Source of the DNA: Frigoribacterium sp. Leaf415 | Lineage (GTDB): Bacteria; Actinomycetota; Actinomycetes; Actinomycetales; Microbacteriaceae | NCBI RefSeq assembly: GCF_001424645.1 | Contig: NZ_LMQR01000001.1 | Coordinates: 2,678,621 to 2,742,620, forward strand | Length of the DNA stretch: 64,000 nucleotides | Direction: 5' to 3' | Notes under the pieces: generated by a model | Told to the model about the DNA's origin: nothing | Databases searched by the model: none | The model's input: only the letters and a program-made list of their open reading frames with translations | Made by a program: the position numbers and the translations under genes | Shown here: positions 25,565-34,288 of the stretch, piece after piece | How the letters are laid out: each line of letters opens with the position of its first letter | How positions within the stretch are numbered: position 1 is the stretch's first letter

Positions 25565-26788
25565 TCAGGGGACCAGCCCGGACAGGGCAGGCTTGAAGCC
25601 GAGTCGCACGTTCTCGCAGCAGCCGGGACGACACACGTCGTACCAGGGCCCGAGGTCGGTCACGTGCGGACGGTCTTCTGCCGGTACGCCGTCACGACGC
25701 TCGAGCACGAGGTCGACCAGCCCGGTGACGTAGTTCGGGTCGATGCCCGGCGTCGGGGTGCGCGTCGCCCAGAAACCGTTCTTCTCGCTGGTCTCCATCG
25801 CCTCGTTGTCGAGGTCCCACATGACCTCCATGTGGTCGCTGACGAATCCGAGCGGCACGATGATCACGGCGCGGGTCGGGCCGCCGGCCAGGTCGTCGAT
25901 GGCGTCGTTGATGTCGGGCTCGAGCCACGGCATCGAGGGCGGGCCGCTGCGCGACTGGTAGACGAGCTGCCAGGGGACGGTCGTGCCGCCACCCTCGGGC
26001 AGGTCGAGGTCGAGGGCGGCCTCGGCGGCGGCCATGACGACCTCGGCGACGGCCTTGTGCTGCGCGGCGTAGGCGCCGTCGGCGTCGAAGCCGCGCGCCT
26101 CGGGGCCGCTCTTGGCCGCGTCGGTCGAGGGGATCGAGTGCGTGGCGAACAGCACCTGCACCTCGGTCGTGAGATCGAGGCCCTCGTTCTCGGCGCGCGC
26201 CTTGACGAGCGCGTCGCGCACACCGTCGATGAACGGCTGCACGAACCCGGGGTGGTCGAAGAACTGGCGAACCTTGTCGATCTGCATGGTGCCCTCGAGC
26301 CCGGTGGCGTCGAGCGCCATCGCGAAGTCCTCGCGGTACTGGCGGCACGAGCTGTAGGACGAGTAGGCGCTGGTCGCGACCGCGATCAGCTTGCGGAACC
26401 CACGCTCGTCGGCCTCACGCACCGCGTCGGCCATGTACGGCTGCCAGTTGCGGTTGCCCCAGATGACCGGCAGGTCGATGCCGCGACGCTCGAGCTCGGC
26501 CTCGAGGGCAGCCTTGAGCTCGCGGTTGTGCTCGTTGATCGGGCTGACGCCGCCGAAGTGGCGGTAGTGCGTCGCGACCTCTTCGAGTCGCTCTTCGGGG
26601 ATGCCCCGACCGCGCGTGACGTTGCGCAGGAACGGGATGACGTCGTCCTGCCCCTCGGGCCCACCGAAGCCGGCCAGCAGGATGGCGTCGTAGTCGGTCG
26701 GCTCGGAGACGTGCTCGGGCCCCTTGGCGGCGGCGGGTGTGGCGTTGCGGACGAGCTGCCCGTTGGTGATGTTGCTGGTGTCGGTCAC
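25565..26788 (-). CDS. hemH: Coproporphyrin III ferrochelatase
   Basis: The 407-aa enzyme (also called CpfC) inserts iron into coproporphyrin III in the actinobacterial pathway. After a 30-residue extension come ILLAGFGGPEGQDDV, THYRHFGGVSPINEHN, AVATSAYSSYSSCRQY, LFATHSIPS with the iron-site His, and VPLGFVSDHMEVMWDLD. The C-terminal YDVCRPGCCENV supplies cysteines which, with SSCRQY, fit the [2Fe-2S] cluster known in actinobacterial ferrochelatases. The GTG start overlaps the hemQ stop by 4 bp. Confidence 0.95.
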   Translation of the reverse strand: MTDTSNITNGQLVRNATPAAAKGPEHVSEPTDYDAILLAGFGGPEGQDDVIPFLRNVTRGRGIPEERLEEVATHYRHFGGVSPINEHNRELKAALEAELERRGIDLPVIWGNRNWQPYMADAVREADERGFRKLIAVATSAYSSYSSCRQYREDFAMALDATGLEGTMQIDKVRQFFDHPGFVQPFIDGVRDALVKARAENEGLDLTTEVQVLFATHSIPSTDAAKSGPEARGFDADGAYAAQHKAVAEVVMAAAEAALDLDLPEGGGTTVPWQLVYQSRSGPPSMPWLEPDINDAIDDLAGGPTRAVIIVPLGFVSDHMEVMWDLDNEAMETSEKNGFWATRTPTPGIDPNYVTGLVDLVLERRDGVPAEDRPHVTDLGPWYDVCRPGCCENVRLGFKPALSGLVP

Positions 26789-27558
26789 GACAAGACCTCG
26801 ATGATGTCGGTGGTGGGGATGCGGCGGCCCGTGAAGAACGGGATCTCTTCACGGACGTGGCGTCGGGCCTCGGTGTAGCGCAGGTCGCGCATGAGGTCGA
26901 CGAGTTGGACGAGCTCGGGCGCCTCGAGCGCGAGGATCCACTCGTAGTCGCCGAGGGAGAAGCTGGCGACCGTGTTCGTCAGCACCGCGCGGTGCTCGGA
27001 GCCCTGCTTGCCGTGCTCGGCGAGCATCTGACGGCGCTCGGCCTCTGGCAGCAGGTACCACTCGTAGCTGCGCACGAACGGGTACACCGTGAGCCAGGTC
27101 TCGGGCTCTTTGCCGCGCATGAAGGCCGGGCTGTGGTTGCGCGAGAACTCGGCCTCGCGGTGCATGCCCATGGCGTTCCAGGTGGGCAGCAGGCCGCCCA
27201 ACACGTCGGTGCGCAACAGCTGCCGGTAGGCGGACTGGACGGCCTCGGGGACCTCGCCGTGCAGCCAGATCATGATGTCGGCGTCGGCCCGGAGGGCGCT
27301 GACGTCGTAGAAGCCGCGCACGGTGACGCCGACCCCGGCGAGGGCGTCGACGACCGCGTCGAGCTGCGGGACGTCGTCGAGCTCGGGGGCGTAGGGGTTC
27401 TGCGGGTCGCGACGCAGCACGGCCCAGAGCGTGTATCCGAGGCGTTCGACGGGCGGCGGTGTGCTCGCCGCGGCGTCACCTGGCTCGGTCTCGACGGGTG
27501 CTGCGGGTGAATCGGACGTCGGCAGTACGGGCGCTGCCGCGTCGGCGCTGGAAGTCAT
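26785..27558 (-). CDS. hemQ: Coproheme decarboxylase
   Basis: The 257-aa protein (also called ChdC) oxidatively decarboxylates coproheme to heme b, the final step of the coproporphyrin pathway. Its chlorite dismutase-like fold is seen in YTLWAVLRRD, FYDVSALRADADIMIWLHG, MGMHREAEFSRNHSPAF, TVYPFVRSYEWYLLP with the reactive Tyr, and LGDYEWILALEAPEL. The N-terminal 40 residues are Pro/Ala-rich. ATG at 27558 has GGGAG upstream and starts the run hemQ-H-C-D-B-L. Confidence 0.96.
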   Translation of the reverse strand: MTSSADAAAPVLPTSDSPAAPVETEPGDAAASTPPPVERLGYTLWAVLRRDPQNPYAPELDDVPQLDAVVDALAGVGVTVRGFYDVSALRADADIMIWLHGEVPEAVQSAYRQLLRTDVLGGLLPTWNAMGMHREAEFSRNHSPAFMRGKEPETWLTVYPFVRSYEWYLLPEAERRQMLAEHGKQGSEHRAVLTNTVASFSLGDYEWILALEAPELVQLVDLMRDLRYTEARRHVREEIPFFTGRRIPTTDIIEVLS

Positions 27559-27669
27559 GCAGTCATTCTCCCTCTCGGCACGCTGGGAGCCCAACCAGGT
27601 TGCTCCCGGTCGAGCGAACGGGTCCGGGTGCTCACCGGGGACGAGCCGTCGGGCGAGCCCGGCGACCGG

Positions 27670-27897
27670 TCAGCGGCGCTTGACGACCGCGACGACGACG
27701 CCCGCGACGGCCAGGGCGCCCGCCCCGGCGGCGGCGAGCCACGGGGTCTTGTCGCGGTCGAACGACGCCTTGGCGCGGTGCCCGGCGATGCCCAGCTGCT
27801 TGGGCACGTTCAGCTTGTCCTCGAGCTCGTTGAGCGTCGCGGCGAGCTCGGCTCGCGTGCGGTCGATGTGGGCCTGGATGTCACTGCTGTCGCTCAC
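27670..27897 (-). CDS. DUF3618 small membrane protein
   Basis: The 75-aa protein starts with a helical segment (IQAHIDRTRAELAATLNELEDKLN) typical of DUF3618 and ends with one membrane helix (WLAAAGAGALAVAGVVVAVV) and KRR. GTG at 27897 has AGGAG 4 nt upstream. It is the third gene of a small membrane-protein set (28650 to 27670) interposed between hemY and hemQ. Function unknown. Confidence 0.85.
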   Translation of the reverse strand: MSDSSDIQAHIDRTRAELAATLNELEDKLNVPKQLGIAGHRAKASFDRDKTPWLAAAGAGALAVAGVVVAVVKRR

Positions 27898-27943
27898 GGT
27901 GCTCCTGTCGGGAACGGGAAGGATGGGGGGTCGAGGAGGCGCG

Positions 27944-28393
27944 TCAGCGCTCGTCGAGGCGGGCGCCGGGGATCGAGCCCACGCCCTTGACGGCCTTGAG
28001 GTCGGCCTTGAGGCTCGCGATGGTCTTCTCGGGGACCGCGGGGAGCCCCTTCTTGATCGACTTGTACCCGAGGAACGCCAGCAGCGCGGCGACGAGCAGC
28101 AGCACGCCGGCGACGATGAGGGCCGAGGCCCAGCCGGGAAGCCAGATGGCGAGCAGCAGGACGATGCCCGTCAGCAGGACGCCGAGCATGGCGAAGACGA
28201 AGACGAGCGCCCCGACCAGGAACCCCGCACCGATGCCGAACGCCTTGAGCGTGCCGATGACCTCGTACTTGAGCAGGGCCAGTTCGCCCTTGACGAGGTC
28301 GGTGACCAGCGTGGGGACGTCCTGCACGAGGGCGAAGAGCGACCGTGGCCTGGTCTTGTGTCGGACCTTGTCGCTGCGCGTCGAGTCGGTCAT
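27944..28393 (-). CDS. Holin-X (superfamily III) type membrane protein
   Basis: The 149-aa protein carries two long hydrophobic hairpins (about 52-85 and 88-110: GIGAGFLVGALVFVFAMLGVLLTGIVLLLAI, ALIVAGVLLLVAALLAFLGY) after a basic start. It matches the actinobacterial Holin-X family, which is encoded in chromosomes without prophage and whose role is unsettled. The ATG overlaps the upstream gene by 4 bp. A GAGGAGGCGCG copy follows its stop directly. Confidence 0.85.
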   Translation of the reverse strand: MTDSTRSDKVRHKTRPRSLFALVQDVPTLVTDLVKGELALLKYEVIGTLKAFGIGAGFLVGALVFVFAMLGVLLTGIVLLLAIWLPGWASALIVAGVLLLVAALLAFLGYKSIKKGLPAVPEKTIASLKADLKAVKGVGSIPGARLDER

Positions 28394-28650
28394 TTCTTGC
28401 GGCCGCCGCCGAAGAGCTTGGAGATGCCGCGGGTGATGCCCGTGACGACGGCGTCGACGCCGTCGGCCGTCTTGGCGCCGGCGAAGTCCTGGCCCTTGGC
28501 GACCTGGCGCTGCACGGCCCGGCTGTTCCAGACCTTGGACGCCCTCTCGGTGATCTGCTCGTACCGGTCGTGGCCGGCGCGGGCGCCGAGCACGAATCCG
28601 ACAGCGGCTCCGGCGACGAAGATCAGTTTGCCTCGCACGGGGGACTCCAT
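28390..28650 (-). CDS. YtxH-like small membrane protein
   Basis: The 86-aa protein has an N-terminal membrane helix (LIFVAGAAVGFVLGARAG) and an amphipathic tail with basic ends (KLFGGGRKK), resembling YtxH-type stress proteins. ATG at 28650 is chosen as the first codon that gives this short basic-hydrophobic start. It overlaps the Holin-X gene by 4 bp. Function unknown; the set of three probably acts at the membrane. Confidence 0.75.
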   Translation of the reverse strand: MESPVRGKLIFVAGAAVGFVLGARAGHDRYEQITERASKVWNSRAVQRQVAKGQDFAGAKTADGVDAVVTGITRGISKLFGGGRKK

Positions 28651-28755
28651 TCGTGGTCGTACGCGCGACGGCATGTGCCGCACACGTCCGTCCAATGTAG
28701 CCCGAGGCGGCTGCCCGACGCCCGCGCCGGACCGAAGCCGACCGACCCCGAGGCC

Positions 28756-30120
28756 TCAGTCGCGGGACGGGGGCGACGAGAGCGACGCCACCAGGGTGGC
28801 GGCCTGACGACGCGAGTGGGCGACGATCGCGGCCAGCCCGCGGCCCGCCACCGCGCCTCCTGCCTGCACGACCTCGACCACGGGCTCGGTGACGGCCGCC
28901 GCCTCGGCCCGGCGGGGGGCGTCCCAGGTGGCCCGGCCGAAACCGACCAGGTGGCGCTCGGCGAGGTCGACGCCGAGCAGGGTCGAGGCGTCGGCGAGCG
29001 CCGCGTCACGCACCTCGGCGTCGGGCGTGCCGCGATCGACGACGGGCGAGTCGAAGCTGAGCCGCAGCACGTGGCGTCCCCCGGCGAGGTCGGCCAGCCA
29101 GCTCCACTTGACGGTCGCGTGGGTGAGGGCCTTGGCGCGCAGGCCGGTCGAGCCGGGGGCGACGAGCACGCCCGTGCCCCGGGGCGCCGCGTCGAGCTCG
29201 GGCCGGTCGACGACGAGGGTCGCGAGGGTGATCGCCCCGGGTGGAACCGAGGAGGCGCGGGTCGTCAGGGCCACCGCGTCGTGGTCTCCCACGGCCAGCA
29301 CGACCTGTCTCGCCCGGACGTGCTCACCGTCGGCGGTCTCGACGCTCGTCTCGTCGATCGAGCGGACGCGGGTGCCGAGCCGGACGTCGACGCCGTGCCG
29401 CTCGAGGTCGGCGACGATCGGGTCGACCAGGCGGGCGAGGCCGCCGCGGATGCCCGCCACGGCCGACCCGGCCGGGGCCAGGGCTCGCAGCCCGAGCACG
29501 GCGGCGGCGAGGCTGCCCTCGCGCTGCAGGGCCGAGCGCAGTCCGGGGGCGACGCGGTCGACGGCGAGGAGGTCGGGGTGGAGCGAGTGGACGCCCGAGA
29601 CGATGGGGCTGACGAGCCGGTCGACGACCGCGTCACCCATGCGGGCGCGGACAAGACCCCCCAGGGTGGTTTCTTCGGTCCCGACCTCGGCGGGCAGCTC
29701 GGCGTCGTCGAGCGCGCGCCTCACCCCGGCCTCGCCGACGACGGCGCGGACGTCGGCGGCGGACGGGTCGCCGGGGATGCCGAGCAACCCCGTGCGCGGG
29801 ATCGGGAACGACTCACCGTCGGCCTCGTGCAGCCAGGCGCCACGGGGGTCGGGCAGGACGATGTCGTCGCCCAGGCCGAGTTCGGTGGCGAAGCCGGCGA
29901 CCGTGCCGCCACGGGTGGCGAAGCTCTCGGCCCCGGCGTCGAGCGCGATGCCGGCGACCACGTGTCGCGAGACCTCGCCGCCGAGACGGTCGGACGCCTC
30001 GAACAGGACGACGCTCAGCCCGGCGGCGGCCAGGTCGCGGGCGAGCACGATGCCGCCCATGCCGCCGCCCACCACGGCGACGTCGACGACGGCGCCCGGG
30101 GTGACGACGGGCGGGGTCAC
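28756..30120 (-). CDS. hemY: Coproporphyrinogen III oxidase (HemY/CgoX type)
   Basis: The 454-aa FAD enzyme oxidises coproporphyrinogen III to coproporphyrin III in the coproporphyrin pathway. The N-terminal dinucleotide fold [35 protein letters not shown] is followed by [10 protein letters not shown], the HemY-like [15 protein letters not shown] and a C-terminal FAD-contact region. GTG at 30120 overlaps the hemE stop by 4 bp. The usual final G-D-x-x-x-G run is weakly conserved ([15 protein letters not shown]), in a stretch that includes a CCGCGCCTCC word. Confidence 0.9.
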   Translation of the reverse strand: MTPPVVTPGAVVDVAVVGGGMGGIVLARDLAAAGLSVVLFEASDRLGGEVSRHVVAGIALDAGAESFATRGGTVAGFATELGLGDDIVLPDPRGAWLHEADGESFPIPRTGLLGIPGDPSAADVRAVVGEAGVRRALDDAELPAEVGTEETTLGGLVRARMGDAVVDRLVSPIVSGVHSLHPDLLAVDRVAPGLRSALQREGSLAAAVLGLRALAPAGSAVAGIRGGLARLVDPIVADLERHGVDVRLGTRVRSIDETSVETADGEHVRARQVVLAVGDHDAVALTTRASSVPPGAITLATLVVDRPELDAAPRGTGVLVAPGSTGLRAKALTHATVKWSWLADLAGGRHVLRLSFDSPVVDRGTPDAEVRDAALADASTLLGVDLAERHLVGFGRATWDAPRRAEAAAVTEPVVEVVQAGGAVAGRGLAAIVAHSRRQAATLVASLSSPPSRD

Positions 30121-31184
30121 AGCGTGTGGGCGAGCTCGACGATGCGGGTGAGCACGTCGGGGTCGGTGTCGGGGCTGACGCCGTGGCCGAGGTTGAGGAC
30201 GTGCGCCGGGGCCGCCCGACCACGCTCGACCACGTCGCGGACGTGCGCCTCGAGCACGGCCCACGGCGCCTGCAGCATGGCGGGGTCGATGTTGCCCTGC
30301 ACCGGGGTCGAGCCACCGAGGCGGCGCGAGGCCTCGTCGAGCGGGATGCGCCAGTCGACTCCCACGGCGTCGGTGCCGACGTCGCGCATGGCGGCCAGCA
30401 CCTCGCCGCTGCCCACGCCGAAGTGGATGCGGGGCACGTCGAGGTCGGCGACGTGCGACAGAGCTCGCGCCGAGTGGCGGGCGACGTGCGCGGTGTAGTC
30501 GGCCAGCGACAGCGACCCGACCCACGAGTCGAACAACTGGGCGGCGCTCGCACCCGCGAGCACCTGGGCCCGCAGGAAGGCGCCGGTCACGTCGGCGGCC
30601 CAGGTGAGCAGGGCGTCCCAGGTCTCGGGGTCGCTGTGCATGAGGGCGCGGGCACGGATGTGGTCCTTCGACGGCCCGCCCTCGACGAGGTAGGCGGCGA
30701 GCGTGAAGGGCGCACCGGCGAACCCGATCAGCGGCGTGCTGCCGAGCTGCGCGACGGTCTGGGCGACGCCCGCGGCGATCGGGGCCAGCGCCTCCGGATC
30801 GAGGGGCCGCAGGGCCGCGACGTCGGCCGCCGTGCGGATCGGCGTCTCGAGCACCGGTCCACGGCCCGGGACGATGTCGACGGCCACGCCGGCCAGCTTG
30901 ATCGGCACGACGATGTCGCTGAAGAAGATGCCCGCGTCGACGCCGTGACGGCGGACCGGCTGCAGCGTGATCTCGCTCGCCAGGTCGGGCGTGAGGCAGG
31001 CGTCGAGCATCTCGGTGCCGACGCGCAGCTCGCGGTACTCGGGCAACGAGCGCCCCGCCTGGCGCATGAACCACACCGGCAGCGTCTCGGGCCGGTCGCC
31101 GCGCAACGCGCGGACCAACGGTGAACGCGTCGTGAGGCCGGCGGCCAGCGGGTGCTGCTCGGGCAGGGCGGAGGTCTGGGTCAC
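30117..31184 (-). CDS. hemE: Uroporphyrinogen decarboxylase
   Basis: The 355-aa enzyme turns uroporphyrinogen III into coproporphyrinogen III. Signature segments are [19 protein letters not shown], the catalytic [44 protein letters not shown] and [14 protein letters not shown], ending in [13 protein letters not shown]. It is the first gene of the minus-strand heme set. The GTG at 31184 lies 7 nt after GACAAT, with no Shine-Dalgarno sequence. Confidence 0.96.
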   Translation of the reverse strand: MTQTSALPEQHPLAAGLTTRSPLVRALRGDRPETLPVWFMRQAGRSLPEYRELRVGTEMLDACLTPDLASEITLQPVRRHGVDAGIFFSDIVVPIKLAGVAVDIVPGRGPVLETPIRTAADVAALRPLDPEALAPIAAGVAQTVAQLGSTPLIGFAGAPFTLAAYLVEGGPSKDHIRARALMHSDPETWDALLTWAADVTGAFLRAQVLAGASAAQLFDSWVGSLSLADYTAHVARHSARALSHVADLDVPRIHFGVGSGEVLAAMRDVGTDAVGVDWRIPLDEASRRLGGSTPVQGNIDPAMLQAPWAVLEAHVRDVVERGRAAPAHVLNLGHGVSPDTDPDVLTRIVELAHTL

Positions 31185-31191
31185 GTGGTCG

Positions 31192-31197
31192 ATTGTC
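31192..31197 (-). promoter_or_regulatory. -10-like GACAAT before hemE
   Basis: On the minus strand GACAAT (31197 to 31192) ends 7 nt before the hemE GTG. It departs from TANNNT at the first base, so it is a weaker leaderless candidate than others here. Confidence 0.4.
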
Positions 31198-31293
31198 CCA
31201 TCGCCCGCTGGACGTCACGTCGAGGCGACCCGCCGCCGGCCCCGCCCGCGGCGAGACCCTCACGGTCGGGTCGCCTCGAACGCGGGAGCGGCC

Positions 31294-31304
31294 GAGGAGG
31301 CGCG
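31294..31304. repeat. Representative copy of the dispersed 11-bp word GAGGAGGCGCG
   Basis: This copy follows the stop codon of the oxidoreductase gene; on the gene strand the context TGACCCGCGCCTCCTCGGC is identical over 19 bp to the end of the MarR gene (8588-8606). Exact 11-bp copies on either strand start at 865, 4852, 6451, 8593, 9387, 13874, 14466, 15314, 27933, 29249, 31294, 33698, 44191, 45756, 45864, 49282, 59216 and 61686. Confidence 0.8.
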
Positions 31305-31306
31305 GG

Positions 31307-32320
31307 TCAGGAGACCGCGACGACCATCTTCCCGACGTTGTCGCCGCGCATCAGCCCGGTGAAGGCGTCGAACGCGTTGTCGATGCCCTCGACGACGGTC
31401 TCGTCGTAGACCACGTCGCCGGCGGAGAGCCAGGGACCCATCTCGGCCTGGAACGCGGGCGCGAGGTGGCGGTAGTCGCCCAGCGTGAAGCCCTTCATCG
31501 TCAGGCCGCGGGTGACCATGTTCGTCATCCCGGTGATGCCGACCGGGTCTCCGGTCGAGTTGTAGTTCGCGATCGAGCCGCAGAGCGCGGCGCGGCCGCC
31601 GGTGCGGAACGAGGCGAGAGCGGCCGACAGGTGGTCGCCGCCGACGTTGTCGAAGTAGAGGTCGATGCCGTCGGGCGCGGCCTCGGCGAGCAGCTCGGAG
31701 ACGTCGCCGTCCTTGTAGTCGAACGCGGCGTCGAAGCCGTACTTCGAGGTCAGCAGCTCGACCTTCTCGGCCGAGCCGGCGCTGCCGATGACCCGCGAGG
31801 CACCCTTGAGGCGGGCGATCTGGCCGACCATGGTGCCGACCGCCCCGGCGGCGCCCGAGACGAAGACGACGTCTCCCTCACGGATGCCGGCGATCTCGGT
31901 CAGGCCGACGTACGCCGTGAGGCCGGTGAGGCCGAGCACGCCCAGGTACGCCGACAGCGGCACGCCGTCGACGGGCTGCACGGCGCGGAAGGCGGCCGCG
32001 CCTCCCTGGGCAACGTCGCGCCAGCCCTGGTCGTGCAGCACGACGGTACCGACGGGCAGGTCGTCCGAACGCGACTCGACGACGCGGCCGACGGCACCGC
32101 CGGTCATGGTCTCGCCGAGCGCGAAGGGCGGGATGTACGACTTCACGTCGTTCATGCGACCGCGCATGTAGGGGTCGACCGAGAGGAACTCGTTCTGCAC
32201 GCGCACCTCGCCGTCGGCGAGCTCGGGCAGGGTCACCTCGACCCGGGCGACGTCGTCGGGGGTGGGCTCGCCGTGCGGGCGGGCGACGAGCTGCCACTGG
32301 ATGCTGGTGGTCGAGGTCAT
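31307..32320 (-). CDS. NADP-dependent oxidoreductase (CurA / prostaglandin reductase type)
   Basis: The 337-aa zinc-free medium-chain reductase has family marks NEFLSVDPYMRGRMND, ALGETMTGGAVGRV, GLTGLTAYVGL, the nucleotide loop VSGAAGAVGTMVGQIA and DLYFDNVGGDHL, then ALCGSIANYN. These enzymes reduce alpha,beta-unsaturated ketones and aldehydes. ATG at 32320 has GGAG 7 nt upstream. A 15-bp palindrome 62 bp upstream suggests repressor control. It separates hemE from the divergent hemA. Confidence 0.88.
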   Translation of the reverse strand: MTSTTSIQWQLVARPHGEPTPDDVARVEVTLPELADGEVRVQNEFLSVDPYMRGRMNDVKSYIPPFALGETMTGGAVGRVVESRSDDLPVGTVVLHDQGWRDVAQGGAAAFRAVQPVDGVPLSAYLGVLGLTGLTAYVGLTEIAGIREGDVVFVSGAAGAVGTMVGQIARLKGASRVIGSAGSAEKVELLTSKYGFDAAFDYKDGDVSELLAEAAPDGIDLYFDNVGGDHLSAALASFRTGGRAALCGSIANYNSTGDPVGITGMTNMVTRGLTMKGFTLGDYRHLAPAFQAEMGPWLSAGDVVYDETVVEGIDNAFDAFTGLMRGDNVGKMVVAVS

Positions 32321-32381
32321 GGTGTTCTCCTTCGTCGATGCGGTACGCGCCGCCGCCCGGAATGCGGACGCCGACACCCGT

Positions 32382-32396
32382 GTTGCAAGTTGCAAC
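32382..32396. promoter_or_regulatory. 15-bp palindrome GTTGCAA-G-TTGCAAC
   Basis: This perfect inverted repeat lies in the 153-bp divergent spacer between the oxidoreductase gene and hemA. TTGCAA-type palindromes are common operators of MarR/HxlR/TetR repressors that control electrophile-detoxifying reductases. It is nearer the oxidoreductase start (62 bp) than hemA (78 bp). Confidence 0.55.
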
Positions 32397-32461
32397 TGCC
32401 AGGATGCATTCCCGGCCACTCGACGTCGAGTCAACGCCCAGCCGAAAACGCCGATCAGAGT

Positions 32462-32467
32462 TAGGAT
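32462..32467 (+). promoter_or_regulatory. -10 box TAGGAT, leaderless start of hemA
   Basis: TAGGAT ends 6 nt before the GTG at 32474, the same layout as at trhO and nucS. Confidence 0.65.
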
Positions 32468-32473
32468 CACTCA

Positions 32474-33760
32474 GTGCTCATCTGCCTCACGGCGTCCCAT
32501 CAGAACGCCAGCTTCGACCTCCTCGAGAGGCTGAGCATCGGCGCACCCTCGGCGGCGGGCACCCTGGTCGACGGCAGCGACTTCGTCAGCGGCGCGGTCG
32601 TGCTCGCGACCTGCAACCGCTTCGAGGCCTACCTCGACGTCGACGAGCCCCTCACCGCGGGCAGCGCCCTGGCCGTCGAGGCCACGATCGAGACGATGAG
32701 CACGGCCAGCGGAGTCGAGCCCGACGACCTGCGCGACAGCGTGCGGGTCATCACCGGCGACGAGGTCGTCGAGCACCTGTTCGCCGTCAGCTCGGGCCTC
32801 GAGTCGGTCGTCGTCGGCGAGGACGAGATCTCGGGCCAGGTGCGCCGGTCGCTCGAGCGCGCCCGCCACGACGGCACCACCTCGCGCGACCTCGAGCGCC
32901 TCTTCCAGAAGGCGTCGCAGACCTCGCGCGGCATCAAGAACCAGACGAACGTCGGAGGCGCGGGTCGTTCACTCGTGCGCCTCGCCCTCGAACTGGCGTC
33001 CTCACGCGTGACCGACTGGTCCGAGGCGCGCGTCCTCATCGTGGGCACCGGCCAGTACGCGGCCACCACCGTCGCGGCCCTCCGCGACCGCGGCGCCGAC
33101 CAGCTCGCCGTCTACTCGGGTTCGGGTCGCGCCGAGTGGTTCGGCCTCAAGCACGCCGCGACGCCGTACGACGACCTCGCCACCGCCGTCGCCTGGAGCG
33201 ACGTGCTGATCACCTGCACGTCGACCACCGAGCCGGTCGTGACCCGCGACGTGGTCCGCCCCGGCGGTCGCCGCCTCGTGATCGACCTCGGCCTGCCCCG
33301 CAACGTCGACCCGCTCGTCTCGGGCGTCGAGGGTGTCGAGCTGCTCGACCTCGAGACCATCAGCCTGCACGCCCCGCTGCCCCAGCTCAGTGCGGCCGAC
33401 GATGCCCGCGCCCTCGTCACGTCGGCGGCCGCCGAGTTCCAGGCCGTCGCCGCCGAGCAGTCGCTCACCCCGTCCGTCGTCGCGCTGCGCAAGCACGTGT
33501 TCGACCTGCTCGACGCCGAGATCGAGCGCGCGCGGTCGCGCGGCGACTCGTCCGAGCGCACCGAGTCGGCCCTGCGACACCTCGCCGGCGTCCTGCTGCA
33601 CACCCCCTCCGTCCGGGCGCGCGAGCTGGCCCGCGAGGGCCGTGGCGACGAGTTCCGCGACGGTCTCGAGGCGCTGTTCGGCGTGACCGACGCGCGCCGC
33701 GCCTCCTCGTCCTCGGCGTTGCGCGCCGTCGACGACGAGCGTCAGGCCTCGGCGGGCTGA
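32474..33760 (+). CDS. hemA: Glutamyl-tRNA reductase
   Basis: The 428-aa enzyme makes glutamate 1-semialdehyde from glutamyl-tRNA, the committed step of C5 heme synthesis. The catalytic cysteine is in [13 protein letters not shown]. Further motifs are [30 protein letters not shown], the NADPH domain [21 protein letters not shown] and [13 protein letters not shown]. It is divergent from the other heme genes and leaderless by sequence. Its C-terminus ([11 protein letters not shown]) includes a dispersed R-A-S-S word. Confidence 0.96.
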   Translation: MLICLTASHQNASFDLLERLSIGAPSAAGTLVDGSDFVSGAVVLATCNRFEAYLDVDEPLTAGSALAVEATIETMSTASGVEPDDLRDSVRVITGDEVVEHLFAVSSGLESVVVGEDEISGQVRRSLERARHDGTTSRDLERLFQKASQTSRGIKNQTNVGGAGRSLVRLALELASSRVTDWSEARVLIVGTGQYAATTVAALRDRGADQLAVYSGSGRAEWFGLKHAATPYDDLATAVAWSDVLITCTSTTEPVVTRDVVRPGGRRLVIDLGLPRNVDPLVSGVEGVELLDLETISLHAPLPQLSAADDARALVTSAAAEFQAVAAEQSLTPSVVALRKHVFDLLDAEIERARSRGDSSERTESALRHLAGVLLHTPSVRARELAREGRGDEFRDGLEALFGVTDARRASSSSALRAVDDERQASAG

Positions 33761-33808
33761 CCGCCGTCGCGGCACCGCTCCCCCGCGCTGGTGCCCGAAG
33801 ATGGCCTG

Positions 33809-34216
33809 ATGGACACCATCGTCGTCAGCGCGCTCGCCCTCGTCCGTGATCGGCGGATGCTGATGGTCACGGCTCGGGGGCGTGACGTGCTCTACCTGCC
33901 GGGCGGCAAGCTCGAGGCCGACGAGACCGCGGCCGAGGCACTGGTCCGAGAATCACGCGAAGAGGTCGGCGTCGAACTCGACCCGGCGACCGTGGCCGAA
34001 CTGTTCACGGTCGTGACGCAGGCACACGGCGAGCCCGAAGGCCGTCAGGTCGCCATGACGGTCTTCGCCGCCGAGCTCGCGGCGACGAGCCCCGAGCCGG
34101 CCCCCGCCGCCGAGGTCGGCGCGGTGCACTGGGTGACCTCGGCCGACGCCGACCGGTGCCCGCCGGCCGGGGTCGCGACGCTCGAACGCCTGCGAGGGCT
34201 CGACCTGGTCGACTGA
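33809..34216 (+). CDS. NUDIX hydrolase
   Basis: The 135-aa protein holds a complete NUDIX box, GGKLEADETAAEALVRESREEVGVEL (residues about 33-58), with the metal-binding REXXEE glutamates. NUDIX enzymes cleave nucleoside diphosphates linked to another moiety; the substrate cannot be told. ATG at 33809 is preferred; an in-frame GTG at 33791 adds six residues. No clear Shine-Dalgarno or -10 box is seen. It converges with the next gene over a 72-bp gap rich in GGCAC repeats. Confidence 0.88.
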   Translation: MDTIVVSALALVRDRRMLMVTARGRDVLYLPGGKLEADETAAEALVRESREEVGVELDPATVAELFTVVTQAHGEPEGRQVAMTVFAAELAATSPEPAPAAEVGAVHWVTSADADRCPPAGVATLERLRGLDLVD

Positions 34217-34288
34217 GCCGACGCGCCGCACGGCTCACGGCCTGGCACGGCATGGCCCGGCACGGCACGGCACGGCTCGTGTCGCCGC

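Noticed and set aside
23834..26878. A 1014-codon plus-strand frame opposite hemD, hemC and hemH
   Set aside because: It crosses three recognised genes on the other strand and shows no protein family features.
27944..28393. Holin-X gene as a sign of a prophage
   Set aside because: No lysin, capsid, integrase or att site is present; this family is chromosomal in many actinobacteria.
32954..32962. GGAGGCGCG in hemA counted as a member of the dispersed word family
   Set aside because: It encodes the conserved GGAG of the NVGGAGRS motif of all HemA proteins, so it is explained by function.
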